Assembly: GCA_903832295.1 (NCBI GenBank)
Contig: CAILAZ010000208.1
Location: 1-43,457, forward strand
Reading direction: 5' to 3'
Length of the DNA stretch: 43,457 nucleotides
Origin: an uncultured Acidobacteriota bacterium
Lineage (GTDB): Bacteria; Acidobacteriota; Terriglobia; Terriglobales; Acidobacteriaceae
The first letter of the stretch is position 1. Every line of letters begins with the position of its first letter. Shown piece by piece: positions 9,201-17,753 of this stretch. A program made the translations under genes and the position numbers. The notes beneath the pieces were generated by a model, which worked only from the letters and a program-made list of their open reading frames with translations, had not been told where the DNA came from and made no database searches.

Positions 9201-10675
9201 GCGGCCGCGCGTGGCGATTGCTGCCCGGCAATCTGGGTTGCGCGACGCAACATGCGTTCAGCTTCCATCTGCTGACCGGTCGCCTGGTTTGCCAGCGCAA
9301 GCGCTGTGAGCAGATCGGCATCATTCTCCAGCGTATCGCGCGTTTGCGCGGAGAGGCGGTGGTATGCCTGAATCGCAGCTTCCGAATTGCCCGCCTTATA
9401 AAGTGCGGTCACATAGCCACGCCAGGCAGGTGCGTTCTGCGGATCGGCTTCCGCGACCTTCTTGAACAGCGGAAGGGCAGACTGCACATCGCTCTTCTTC
9501 ATCAGCGAGCCGGCCAGCCCGATGGTTGCTTCCGCATTGGTTGGACGCAGCGAGAGGGCCTGCTGATAAGAGTTGATGGCATCGTCGCTGCGGTCTTCCT
9601 GTAATGCGACGTTGCCCTTCTTCATCTCGGTCCAGAAACGTGCGCTTTCAAGCGCCTGCTGCACCGCCTTATTTTGGGGCTGAACCTTGATGGCGTCTTC
9701 GAAGTTCCGGAGGGCGTTCTCGAAGTCCTCTTTCTTCATGTTCACAAACCCAAGGCCCGCGAGAGCCGGACCCGAGTTGGGGTGCCTCTTGAGCACACTC
9801 TCAAAGCGGGCCTGTGCTTCTTCCAGATTTCCGGAGTTGAGGGCCTTGTAGCCTCGATCTTCATCGGGGTCCCCGGCTGGCTCTTCTGCCTTCACAGGAT
9901 GTTGCGCTGCAATCTTCTGTTCCTGCGCCGACAGGTCGCGATCCGGGTAGCGCTTCAGGTATTCGCGAACCGATGCCTGATACGCAGGATTTGTCGCTTC
10001 CCAGTTCAATGCCTGGCGCCATGCCAGCCTTGCGGACTCACTGTATGCACCGTGCAGCGCGGAGAGCAATTGAATTCCCTGCATGCGTGTTTTGGGATCG
10101 TAGGTAAGCAGGCGGCCTAGAGAGAGCTTGTATTGCTCATTCGTGGGATAGCGCTGAACGAGCTGGCGCAATGCCGCCAAGGCGGGTTCGCGACCGTTGG
10201 CAGAAGCGGCTTGTGTTTCATAGTAGGCGACGGACCACTCGCCGAGGGGCGGATCCTCCCCGAACACTTCGCGGTAGATGCGGTATGCCTCATCAGGCCT
10301 GCCCGCCCGCGCCAGTCTTCCGGCTTCATCCAAACGGGCACGCTGTTGCACGGTGAGGACCTGCATCGCCTCGATGCGCGCAATCGCGGGGTCTCCCGGA
10401 TTCGCACGCTTCAAACGGTCCAGATACTTGCGGGCTTCTTCCGGCTGTCCGCTCTGCTTTGCCCAGCGGGCAAGTCCGGCCAACGCTTCCGGCTGATTTG
10501 GATTGGCCAGTAGCACCTGCTGCCAGGTTTGAGCTGCCAGGTCCGGACGTCCGCGCCCCTCAAGGGAGCGAGCCTTATCCAGCAATAAATCGACCGCGCT
10601 CGAAGCTGCAAACAACATGGGCGCCAGCAGAGCGACCGCGATGAACAACAGGACCCAACGTTTTGATTGCTTCAT
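6260..10675 (-). CDS. bcsC: Cellulose synthase outer-membrane export protein BcsC (TPR + beta-barrel)
   Basis: BcsC carries the nascent cellulose chain across periplasm and outer membrane. I place the start at ATG 10675, which gives the signal peptide MKQSKRWVLLFIAVALLAP and overlaps the bcsZ stop as ATGA; the longer open frame runs back inside bcsZ and is not coding there. The product has 1471 residues against about 1157 in E. coli. Residues about 28-930 are tandem TPR helices (many xxNPxNxxAxxGLA and ALxxxPxxxxA phrases). Residues about 935-1065 are a low-complexity Pro/Gln/Ser linker, and about 1095-1471 form the BCSC C-terminal barrel (GTIVGSRSGSAGFDR..., GAGxxxYAQFGYDKLTGHN-like strands). 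The extra length lies in additional TPRs and the linker. It is the last gene of the bcs operon. Confidence 0.95.
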   Translation of the reverse strand: MKQSKRWVLLFIAVALLAPMLFAASSAVDLLLDKARSLEGRGRPDLAAQTWQQVLLANPNQPEALAGLARWAKQSGQPEEARKYLDRLKRANPGDPAIARIEAMQVLTVQQRARLDEAGRLARAGRPDEAYRIYREVFGEDPPLGEWSVAYYETQAASANGREPALAALRQLVQRYPTNEQYKLSLGRLLTYDPKTRMQGIQLLSALHGAYSESARLAWRQALNWEATNPAYQASVREYLKRYPDRDLSAQEQKIAAQHPVKAEEPAGDPDEDRGYKALNSGNLEEAQARFESVLKRHPNSGPALAGLGFVNMKKEDFENALRNFEDAIKVQPQNKAVQQALESARFWTEMKKGNVALQEDRSDDAINSYQQALSLRPTNAEATIGLAGSLMKKSDVQSALPLFKKVAEADPQNAPAWRGYVTALYKAGNSEAAIQAYHRLSAQTRDTLENDADLLTALALANQATGQQMEAERMLRRATQIAGQQSPRAAAEIQLQFANTMLDQGQASEAAAFFKRVADRNPDNLNAWQGLLAAYLRINDYSRAIAAIKTMPQGIYSQAVRSGPFLNSIAAIYIAEGQFDSAEAFLHKALDLPGLPHSAQVNTQLQLANVYMHQGRLDKASELYQNIVDQNENDPDAWRGYLNGLHEQKDDDRALAEAERMPDKVRKILEKDANYLALMASVHVAIGDSEGGIRLLQEARWPYDVMRKQPPADLDVQLAWSYLDADGREKELYALLTTINLRNDLTPGQRESVRKIWSTWSLRRSQQSLESGDEQRAISILTAAAQALPQDNKIRAGLAGMFLRTGDTRRALLVYEKWGMQDAEVDDYIGAIGAAMSVQANQLAEHWTKTALQRWPKSPQLLEVAGKQAAARGDYGKAQAYWAAALEAMPPDSARDSLFGILGQGKEVPHQTQATQSLAKLLMPDGELPQINRNSLTRVYTPRTQVPAASVPVETSLPPVPKAIRQRMNTSDAELPPFSSPAAPSTNRKKQTKPKQDQDPAPLVQEHPQTRPISMRTGSMEYEPQDSTPQRSSDSPVAPPAAQQPAEEMIPRRGTTSQQDTDLALGQLIEHKTSRWDSTFISPGKHQGERQEIEDEIAAVHSRNTPFFGAGTIVGSRSGSAGFDRAITEQGAISGSFMLGEGLRVGVDFKPTFIYSGQPDGTSNLRLGTLGKGVSFASQSAAGAAADVQISTQNFGAMLGMTPEGFWVRNFEAGLRWRVMGGPFTVQLNRTALNDTLLSYSGTQDPGTGLIWGGVMSTGVQGSGNWGGGNSGIYAQFGYDKLTGHNVANNTRISGTTGTYWKILERPQGRLTVGMNLTGMHYDQNLRYFTLGQGGYFSPQSYFLFNAPIRWVGKWDRMEYSIAGSLGSQFFSEDQSAYFPLSPLKQQQAGPYYPGQSKTGANYNLEFKMGYRMAPNWYIGAFVNANNTADYSSQTVGFTIRYLMMQSPSNYDLQLNSIPDWKGAQFFRLP

Positions 10676-11877
10676 TTGCTTCTCCAGCGAACTTCCAACA
10701 TGCCTTCGGCATTGAAACTGAATAGATTCTCCACCCATCCGGTGCCGAACAGCGCAAGGTTCTGATCGTAGTACCTCGGCGGATCGCCATACAGACCACT
10801 CTGCGGCTTGCGTGCGATGTCCAGCCGGCTCAGTTGCAGGGTCAAAGCTCTGTCGTCTCCTACAGCCTTCAGAAAAGGCAGCAGTGCGGCAGAGTAACCC
10901 ACTCCCGCGTGTTCGGATGCCGCCTTTCCATCCACCGAAACGACCATTGGCGGATAGAAATTGTCCTTCATGTAACCGCGCATTCCATTCAGCGCAGCCA
11001 GAATCTGTTTGCGTCCGCGAGTATGCGGATCGGTCATACCAGCCCAAAGGTAGACACGAATTGCGTCAAAGCTGGCACGAGGCTCAGACGCTGGACCTTT
11101 GCCCGGCTCCCAGCCTTGTGCGAGTGAGAACCTAACCCAGTCCATCGCAAATCCGTGTGGTGATGCTTCCCGCACAACCAGCGGCGTACTGCTCGCAATC
11201 TGCGCCCACGGTCCATCTGGAAGAGCGTTCGCGAGACCCCAAAGCACCGGCATTGGCAGGTAACTTGGGTTCAGTTCCACGGAGTCCTTTGAATGGAACC
11301 CGATGGGAGCAGGCAGTAATACCGTGCCCACCCCAGCTATGTTGACCACACTCTGAGTGGCAATGTGGCCAGCGATTGCGTCTCCAAGCTTCACAAATCC
11401 CGGTTCCTGCCATAGACGGCCAGCCTGAAGCAACGTATAAGACATCCACAAGTCCGCATCGCTGGCCGGATTCTTGTCCAGTACCCGCCACTTGCCGTCC
11501 GGGTCACATCCCCAGTGCCATGCCGGCAGGTTCGACGTAAGATCCCCAGCGGCCAGATTTGTCTGGGTCCACTGGAGGATGCGGTCGAAAGCGGGTCGGT
11601 CATTGGCAACGAGTGCAAAGAACAAACCATAGGCCTGAGCCTCGGAAGTCGTTCGTGCGCCCCCGTCGTGGTCCACAATGCGACCGCTATCGTCGAGGAA
11701 GCCTCGCTTGTACGCCTCCCACAGGCCCCAGGAAACCACGCCAGAACTTTCTGCGCGCATCGGCGCATCGTTCCTCTGCGACACTGGCAGTGCCTGCTTG
11801 TGAAACTTCTCCTGCGCGGCGAGCGGGCTTGGGATCAAGCCCTGCACAGCCAGGCAGGCAATCAGCACGGTCCTCAA
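10672..11877 (-). CDS. bcsZ: Periplasmic endo-beta-1,4-glucanase BcsZ (GH8)
   Basis: BcsZ hydrolyses beta-1,4-glucan in the periplasm and is needed for normal cellulose export. The 401-residue product starts with a signal peptide (MRTVLIACLAVQGLIPSPLAAQ). Glycoside hydrolase family 8 landmarks are clear: the proton-donor Glu79 in TTSEAQAYGLFFAL, and the family signature around Asp140 and Asp142 in ASDADLWMSYTLLQAGR. Length and layout match E. coli BcsZ (368 aa). It begins 7 nt after the bcsAB stop and its TGA overlaps the bcsC ATG, so all three are almost certainly translated from one message. Confidence 0.95.
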   Translation of the reverse strand: MRTVLIACLAVQGLIPSPLAAQEKFHKQALPVSQRNDAPMRAESSGVVSWGLWEAYKRGFLDDSGRIVDHDGGARTTSEAQAYGLFFALVANDRPAFDRILQWTQTNLAAGDLTSNLPAWHWGCDPDGKWRVLDKNPASDADLWMSYTLLQAGRLWQEPGFVKLGDAIAGHIATQSVVNIAGVGTVLLPAPIGFHSKDSVELNPSYLPMPVLWGLANALPDGPWAQIASSTPLVVREASPHGFAMDWVRFSLAQGWEPGKGPASEPRASFDAIRVYLWAGMTDPHTRGRKQILAALNGMRGYMKDNFYPPMVVSVDGKAASEHAGVGYSAALLPFLKAVGDDRALTLQLSRLDIARKPQSGLYGDPPRYYDQNLALFGTGWVENLFSFNAEGMLEVRWRSK

Positions 11878-11884
11878 TCTGTCC

Positions 11885-14800
11885 TCACAAGGCGTCCGGG
11901 TTCAGCCTTCTCCAGGCATGGTGTTCCACTGCGCGATCGAGCAGTACTCCAGTGATCAGTGCGCCAATGAGCATGAAAATCGGAATGAACCAATAGTAAC
12001 GAGTAAACGTCAACATCATGAAGTCAAAGATACTCAAACGTCCAGCTCGATAGGTCCTCTGCGCAATATGAAATGACTGAAAGGTGCCGTTTTGAGCAAT
12101 AGAGACCGTTCCGTAAACGTTTCCTCTCCGAAGCGAGGGAGCAAACAGAGTGGAAAGCACCGCAGTATTGTTCGGGTCGCGCGGAATCAACATCACAACC
12201 GAATGCTCCGGGTTGAGTGGAGACTGAAAACCCTGGATATAGCCATCGATCATCGAGTCCTGGGTGAGCAGCGAATTCGCAAGCTGCCGGTCTGTGGAAC
12301 TGATTGGCGAATCGGGCTGAACGCGCTCAAGCCAACTCGTGGCCAAGCCCACGCGCCCACCGGTTTCCGTGACCTGAATAGGCATCGCCTGTGCCCATCG
12401 GGTCACAAGTGGCTGATCGAAGGCACTCCCCAGAACGACGAGATCGCGATTGGAATATCGCGATACGGTTCCCGGGTCGGCAATCGTTACCAGCAATGCG
12501 GGAGAGCCAGTTTGTGCGCCGAAGAATCCCATCAGATTCAAGAGCAGCTCGATTTCAGCCACGCCGGGATTTGTCGGCATCACGACGACTGAACCAGACA
12601 AATCGCTTTGGGCCGTAAAAGGATAGCCAGCTTGCGAAAAAAGCTCTAACTTCGGCATTACTGTCGAGTGGCGTACATTCAACAACTCGAGCTGGGTTTC
12701 CCGCAGGATCTGTCCGAATTGCGGGCTGGACGGCGAGGAATTGCCATCAAACATGAAGTCTGCCGTGATGGTGTTGTTATACGCGTTGAGTGATCGAACC
12801 GGCAGCATAACTCGATCGGTGTGGATCACCCCCACGCCTTCCGGTTTGAGGGGAATGCTGCCGATGAAGCTCCCATTGAGCCGAACCGCCATCTCCCCCT
12901 TAGTTCCAGGCTCCACGCCGCCATACTGGTATTTGAGTTGAAGCGGAATCTCGGTACGCCCAACGTAGTACAAATCGGGGGGCAAGCGAAAGAAAAGGTC
13001 CACCGAGCCAGAGCCGTAAATGCGGAGGCTCTCCTGCGTGGTGTACTCGCCCAGGCCGCTGGGGCGCTCATTGCTATGCCAGCGCGGCGCGGAATAGACC
13101 CCCATCGGAGCAAACCCTTTTGTCGTGCTGAGGAAAGCCGTGTCGCCGTTGCGGGGAAAGTCGCCAGAAGCAAAGGAACGCGCTGCTGTGAGCACCTGGT
13201 CTGTAACCGCACCCAGGATTAGCAGGACCTTGCCATAGGGGTCGATAGGATTGTTCCGCATCGCGATCGCCGGACCGGTGATGCCTTCCAGATCAAAACG
13301 CTGTAGCAGCGGAGAATCGAGAGTGGCGACGATGATGCAATTGCCGGTGGTAAGCTGGTCCCGCGACACGCTGAATCGGACGCCGCGGAAATCCGAGAGT
13401 TCGCCGAACTTGCTGGCGACCACGGCAGCAGCGGCCAGAAGAGTGTTGTCAGGGGCCGCAGGCAAGACAAATGGGAGCGTCCAAACCCGCAGCACCGAAC
13501 GATCAAAAAAGGGCTGGGGGAGCAGCCGAAGTTCGTTGGCGATCGATAATCGCGTGCCGCTAATCGAAAGCTCGGTGGCAATTCCGATCGTAGTCCACGG
13601 GCTTGCACTGTCCCCCCCAGCGCAGGCCGCGCACTGTCCGGTGAGTTGGAATGCGAGCGTGTTTTCCGTAGCCAGCAACTCCGGCGGAATCGGCACGCTA
13701 GCAGAGATGTTATTTCCGGGGAGTACTTCCACAGAAGCGATGGGGGTATTGTTCAGTGTGATGTTCATCATCAACTCCCTGGGACGGAGCTGAGATGGGG
13801 CGGAGTAGTGCAGCGAGAGGGTACTGCTGCTGACGACCTTGGTTACCGGTACGCTGAAATTCAGGATTGACCGGGATTCGCTGCCTCGCAGCATCATCGG
13901 GCGCTGTTGGCCGAGGGCGCGCAAATCAAGCTGATCGTGAAATTCCGCAGACTGCGAACTTGCATCGGAGGCCGTGTTTTTGCCCGACTTGCTAGCGACC
14001 GGGGAAGATCTCCCCGCAGGCACCGTAAGGGCCGGAGCGCGATGTACAGCCAGGAGGATCAACCCGAGGATAATGAGTACGAGGATCAAGACCGGCTGGC
14101 GTCGGCGTGACTTATCAATCTTCGAATCGCCGGTGGTGGGGTCGTCCGCACGTGCGGTGAAAATTCCCCTCGAAATCGCGAACATTCCCTGCAAAGCCAC
14201 TCCAAGCAATCGACCATAGGTGCGCAGTGGACGATCTTCCTCGCGGTGTTTTCCCCAGTCGATCCAGGAGTCGGCGCGCGAATAGAGTACACGCGTCAGA
14301 ACTTCTTCCTGCTCGAGATTGAGTTCACCAAAGTCGATGCGAATGGTCTTTTCGCTCTGATTCACGATGCGGGGCTCAAAGAAGCACCCTTCGGGGCGTC
14401 CGGAGAAGTAGAAGTTGATTGGTTCCCCTGATTCTAGAGCGCGCTCGCGGTCCGTGACTTGGAGCGCGGCACCACTGTTGGAGAGATCAACGGTATTCCC
14501 ATGTACCTGATTGCCATCCTGGCAGACGATTGTAAAAGGAACAGCGACGTTCACCCGAACATGCCGGCGCTGTTGCTTGGTTTCCCATGCAACCGCGGCT
14601 GAGACCAGCAGAATGACGATGTTATAGCAGGTCCAGAACACGTTCATCATTACCGTGTCGTGGTGGGTTGTATCCCAATACAGGTAGCGCGGAATGCCCA
14701 TGATAGCCCCAAGAATATTGAAGAACAGGAGTATCAGGAATGGCATTGCGATCTTGCGATCAAAGTACGATGTCGGGACCAGTCCGCCCTTGGCGGTTAC

Positions 14801-16255
14801 GTTGAATTTGCCGAGCTTAGGATTGATTAACGCAAGTATTGTGGGATAGAGGATGTAAGGAGCCAGAACCGCTTCGTAAATTTCATTCCAGAAAGAGAGA
14901 CGGTAATGGCCCTGCACTCGAGAGTTGGTAATCTGTGCAAGGAGGATGTGGGGCATTGCGTATGCAAAGATAGCCCATGCATAGCCGTAGATATTGACCC
15001 ATCCAAAAAGCAGGTAAACCAGAGGGGCTGTGAGGAATATCAGTCTTGGCAGCGCATACAGAAAATGCGAACAGGCATTGAAATAACAGAATCGCTGCGC
15101 GAGCGTGAGTTTCGGATTGAAGATCGGATTTTCCAGCCTGAGAATCTGCACCATGCCGCGCGCCCAGCGGATTCGCTGGCCGATGTGACTGGAAAGGCTC
15201 TCCGTGGCGAGTCCGGCAGCCTGTGGAATGTTGATATATGCGGTATTCCACTTGCGCGTGTGCATGCGCAAAGCGGTGTGGCAATCCTCCGTGACTGTTT
15301 CCACCGCGACACCGCCGATTTCGAGCAATGCCGGGCGGCGTAACACTGCGCAGGAACCACAGAAGAACGTGGAGTTCCAGAAATCATTGCCATCCTGCAC
15401 GATGCCATAGAAGAGTTCTCCCTCGTTCGGCATCTTGCGGAACTGGCCAAGGTTTTTCTCAAACGGGTCCGGCGAATAGAAATGGTGAGGTGTTTGCAGC
15501 ATTCCCAGGCGAACGTCTTTTAAGAACCATCCCATGGTGATCTGCAAGAACGAACGGGTAGGGATGTGGTCGCAATCGAAAATCGCTACAAACTCCCCAG
15601 TTGTCTGGGTAAGCGCCTGGTTAATGTTGCCGGCCTTGGCGTGGTTATTCTGATTGCGGATGATATAACCGCAACCGGCAGCGGCAGCGAATTGCCGGAA
15701 CTCCTCACGCCGCCCGTCGTCCAGAATATAGACCTTGAACTTGTCGCTCGGCCAATCCATGTTGAGGGCAGCAAGCACGGTTGGACGCACCACGTAGAGG
15801 GGTTCGTTGTAGGTGGGAACATAGACGTCCACCGTTGGCCAATCGTTCGAGTCATCCGGGAGTGGGGCAGGCTTGCGTCGTAATGGCCGAATTGTCTGGA
15901 AATGGCCGAGATACAACGTCATGAACGCGTACATTTCCGCAAAGAGCAGAACGATCACGAAGAAGTTGTTGATTGAACTGGCATGACCCGCCGTGGTCAT
16001 ACCCTCGATAGTCTGCTGGATACGGAAGTAGGCGTAGCGGGTGGTCGCGATGGCGGAAAGTGCCATCATCGTGATGGTGGTGATCTGACCCTTCGAAATC
16101 CGGTTCAGAACGATGACCAGGGCCAGGGTTGCCAGTCCGACAAAAGCCTGCTCTTGCCACGTGAGCGGGATGATAACCATGAATCCCGACAAGATGATGG
16201 CGATCAGGACCAGAACCCAGTTCCAAAGCCGCCGCAGGAAACTTCCCTTCTTCAT
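11885..16255 (-). CDS. bcsAB: Cellulose synthase BcsA-BcsB fusion protein
   Basis: A single 1456-residue polypeptide joins the catalytic and periplasmic subunits of cellulose synthase. The BcsA part (about 1-705) has N-terminal membrane helices, then a GT2 domain with DD179-180 (YILDDG), DCD 227-229, the acceptor-site FFCGS 297-301, catalytic-base TED 322-324 and the product-channel Q360-x-x-R363-W364, then more helices. A PilZ domain follows with both c-di-GMP motifs, R563-x-x-x-R567 and D590-x-S592-x-x-G595, so activity is expected to depend on c-di-GMP. A membrane helix at about 720-738 leads into a BcsB-like periplasmic region (about 775-1415), and a final helix (about 1420-1438) anchors it. 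The same fusion is known as AcsAB in Komagataeibacter. UDP-glucose is the substrate. No frame break is seen at the junction. Confidence 0.95.
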   Translation of the reverse strand: MKKGSFLRRLWNWVLVLIAIILSGFMVIIPLTWQEQAFVGLATLALVIVLNRISKGQITTITMMALSAIATTRYAYFRIQQTIEGMTTAGHASSINNFFVIVLLFAEMYAFMTLYLGHFQTIRPLRRKPAPLPDDSNDWPTVDVYVPTYNEPLYVVRPTVLAALNMDWPSDKFKVYILDDGRREEFRQFAAAAGCGYIIRNQNNHAKAGNINQALTQTTGEFVAIFDCDHIPTRSFLQITMGWFLKDVRLGMLQTPHHFYSPDPFEKNLGQFRKMPNEGELFYGIVQDGNDFWNSTFFCGSCAVLRRPALLEIGGVAVETVTEDCHTALRMHTRKWNTAYINIPQAAGLATESLSSHIGQRIRWARGMVQILRLENPIFNPKLTLAQRFCYFNACSHFLYALPRLIFLTAPLVYLLFGWVNIYGYAWAIFAYAMPHILLAQITNSRVQGHYRLSFWNEIYEAVLAPYILYPTILALINPKLGKFNVTAKGGLVPTSYFDRKIAMPFLILLFFNILGAIMGIPRYLYWDTTHHDTVMMNVFWTCYNIVILLVSAAVAWETKQQRRHVRVNVAVPFTIVCQDGNQVHGNTVDLSNSGAALQVTDRERALESGEPINFYFSGRPEGCFFEPRIVNQSEKTIRIDFGELNLEQEEVLTRVLYSRADSWIDWGKHREEDRPLRTYGRLLGVALQGMFAISRGIFTARADDPTTGDSKIDKSRRRQPVLILVLIILGLILLAVHRAPALTVPAGRSSPVASKSGKNTASDASSQSAEFHDQLDLRALGQQRPMMLRGSESRSILNFSVPVTKVVSSSTLSLHYSAPSQLRPRELMMNITLNNTPIASVEVLPGNNISASVPIPPELLATENTLAFQLTGQCAACAGGDSASPWTTIGIATELSISGTRLSIANELRLLPQPFFDRSVLRVWTLPFVLPAAPDNTLLAAAAVVASKFGELSDFRGVRFSVSRDQLTTGNCIIVATLDSPLLQRFDLEGITGPAIAMRNNPIDPYGKVLLILGAVTDQVLTAARSFASGDFPRNGDTAFLSTTKGFAPMGVYSAPRWHSNERPSGLGEYTTQESLRIYGSGSVDLFFRLPPDLYYVGRTEIPLQLKYQYGGVEPGTKGEMAVRLNGSFIGSIPLKPEGVGVIHTDRVMLPVRSLNAYNNTITADFMFDGNSSPSSPQFGQILRETQLELLNVRHSTVMPKLELFSQAGYPFTAQSDLSGSVVVMPTNPGVAEIELLLNLMGFFGAQTGSPALLVTIADPGTVSRYSNRDLVVLGSAFDQPLVTRWAQAMPIQVTETGGRVGLATSWLERVQPDSPISSTDRQLANSLLTQDSMIDGYIQGFQSPLNPEHSVVMLIPRDPNNTAVLSTLFAPSLRRGNVYGTVSIAQNGTFQSFHIAQRTYRAGRLSIFDFMMLTFTRYYWFIPIFMLIGALITGVLLDRAVEHHAWRRLNPDAL

Positions 16256-16324
16256 GACCTACGTTTTCCTTTGCAGAAACACACGCCCGATGCTTGTTCG
16301 GTGACGAGCCGAGACCAGATAAAA

Positions 16325-17335
16325 CTAAATTGCGCCTTGCGCACGTTGTGATGAAGCGACATCGCGAGCCCAAGCGGCAAGTCGCAAGAAATCGTCGGCG
16401 GGCGCGGAATTTGGGGCATAATCCAGAACAGTCATTCCCGCCGCCAGGGCCTCGGAGACTGAATCGCTCCGGCGAATACAGAACGGCAGCAGACGCGTAC
16501 CAAGCTGCATTCTCAAGTTTTGCCGGACTTCGGCATGGAAGTTCGAGGCAGGGTCAAACTTATTGATGAGGAAGTGTACGTTCTGCTGATGGCGCGCGCC
16601 CGGGCGAGAAGTTCGTTCAAAGAGCTTGCGGAAGGGAGTCAGCGCCATCACGGAATTTATATCCGGCGTGACCACAATCAGGCACACTCGGGCAAGATTC
16701 AGCATCGGTGCTTCTGGTCCAGTAGAGGAGGAAATCTCCACGATGCAGCGGTGTATCTCATTCTGCAACGCATTGACTTCCCGAGTCAGCCATGTTCCGC
16801 TCTCTTCATTCTGAGGGTTGCCGTCATCGAACTGATGACCAAGCATATGGACTGTTCCCTGGCTTCGGACAGGCGGCACAAACGTTCGGAGGCGGCCGGG
16901 TTGTGCGTGTTGCGCTCCAAAATGCAGAGGGGCCGAGGGTTGCAGCGCGCCTTGGACCATGAGTACGTTGTCGCCGGTCAGTGCTAGGGCGCGGCCAAGC
17001 GTAGCCGAGACAGTGGTCTTGCCCGTGCCACCGCCCGTTGAGCAGACGGCAAAGGTCGGGATCAGCAATTCATGCGATTCGCGCAGTGCAGGCGAATCGC
17101 CATCCGGGCCCATATCCTGCAATAGTGACCAGCGCGCCGGTTGAGGACGAACAAATTCCAGGGTTACCGGTTCTGGAGTAGCTGGTTCGCCGCGTGCGGG
17201 CGCAATGCCCGCGCTGGACAGGCTTGTGGCTCCGTTGCCGCTGTTTCGACGTTCCTGGGTAAATACTTTGTAGCTGTTCAGGTTCGTATGTGAAAGCAGT
17301 GCAGCCACGTCTTCGGGCGGCGTTATTTCTGACAT
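16325..17335 (-). CDS. BcsQ/YhjQ-like MinD-family ATPase of the cellulose operon (degenerate)
   Basis: First gene of the bcs operon. ATG 17335 has a good Shine-Dalgarno (GAGGAG, 9 nt away); the open frame extends 26 codons further without one. The 336-residue product has about 90 residues of poorly conserved N-terminus, then a ParA/MinD-like core: Walker A CSTGGGTGKTT (98-108), later VCLIVVTPDINSVMAL and VHFLINKFDPAS. Position and fold fit BcsQ, which helps localise cellulose synthase. The P-loop is unusual: the deviant-Walker signature Lys of MinD/BcsQ (KGGxGKT) is Gly here, and the usual Asp after the next strand (DxDPQ) is absent (MVQGALQPS). ATP turnover is therefore uncertain. The N-terminal phrase PEDVAALLSHTNLNSYKVF resembles the short BcsR/BcsP partner proteins, which is only a suggestion. 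Confidence 0.8.
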   Translation of the reverse strand: MSEITPPEDVAALLSHTNLNSYKVFTQERRNSGNGATSLSSAGIAPARGEPATPEPVTLEFVRPQPARWSLLQDMGPDGDSPALRESHELLIPTFAVCSTGGGTGKTTVSATLGRALALTGDNVLMVQGALQPSAPLHFGAQHAQPGRLRTFVPPVRSQGTVHMLGHQFDDGNPQNEESGTWLTREVNALQNEIHRCIVEISSSTGPEAPMLNLARVCLIVVTPDINSVMALTPFRKLFERTSRPGARHQQNVHFLINKFDPASNFHAEVRQNLRMQLGTRLLPFCIRRSDSVSEALAAGMTVLDYAPNSAPADDFLRLAAWARDVASSQRAQGAI

Positions 17336-17753
17336 CGTCAGGTACTCCTCGGTCGAGCCGAGCAAACTTGAGCTAGTTGCATAACCAGTTTGGCTGTTCT
17401 TCCACAAGGCCACTATGAGTGGTTAACCTTAGGTAAACAAATTATTTACTGGTAAAACTGCGCTATCTCATGGCAAAGCCACGGTGCAACACAGCCTTAC
17501 TGCAGTTTCGGGCCATGGACTGTGCAAGCAACATTAACTGATTGAATAGCATTCTAGCGTAGTCGCAACAGTGTCTGGAATGGTTCCTTGGTCTAAGCTC
17601 CGTGGTTCGTTGGTAATCACCTTGGCAAACTTTGGGAACCATCGGGTAACTTTTTCGGAATATGGAAGACCGACGCTCCAATGAGGCGGCAGGCAGCTTG
17701 GGGGGATGGAGATCCGCGGAGTACGAGCGTCAGGCCCGCACTCTGCGGTCGTT
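17336..17753 (-). promoter_or_regulatory. 418-bp leader/promoter region of the bcs operon
   Basis: There is no convincing gene here; the 72-codon frame at 17463-17681 has a TTG start and no family resemblance. Structural elements visible: CATGGC (17469-17474) pairs with GCCATG (17512-17517) around an inner TGCA/TGCA pair; a GTAAA-N7-TTTAC inverted repeat lies at 17433-17449, next to a second GGTAAA at 17451; and a 5-bp hairpin at 17348-17362 overlaps part of the Shine-Dalgarno of the ATPase gene. A weak minus-strand -10-like TAGAAT is present near 17555. I could not identify a known riboswitch. Confidence 0.4.

Noticed and set aside
10676..11047. Upstream extension of the bcsC frame by 124 codons
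   Set aside because: It overlaps the conserved C-terminal part of bcsZ, and the signal peptide and ATGA overlap define the start at 10675.
17469..17520. GGCAAAGCCACGG string resembling part of a c-di-GMP-I riboswitch
   Set aside because: It is on the plus strand, pointing away from the bcs genes, and the other conserved half (GGGCAAACC with a GNRA hairpin, then the receptor stem) is not found around it.
17463..17681. 72-codon minus-strand frame in the bcs leader
   Set aside because: TTG start without a ribosome site, Cys/Arg/Met-rich composition unlike neighbours, and no recognisable motif.
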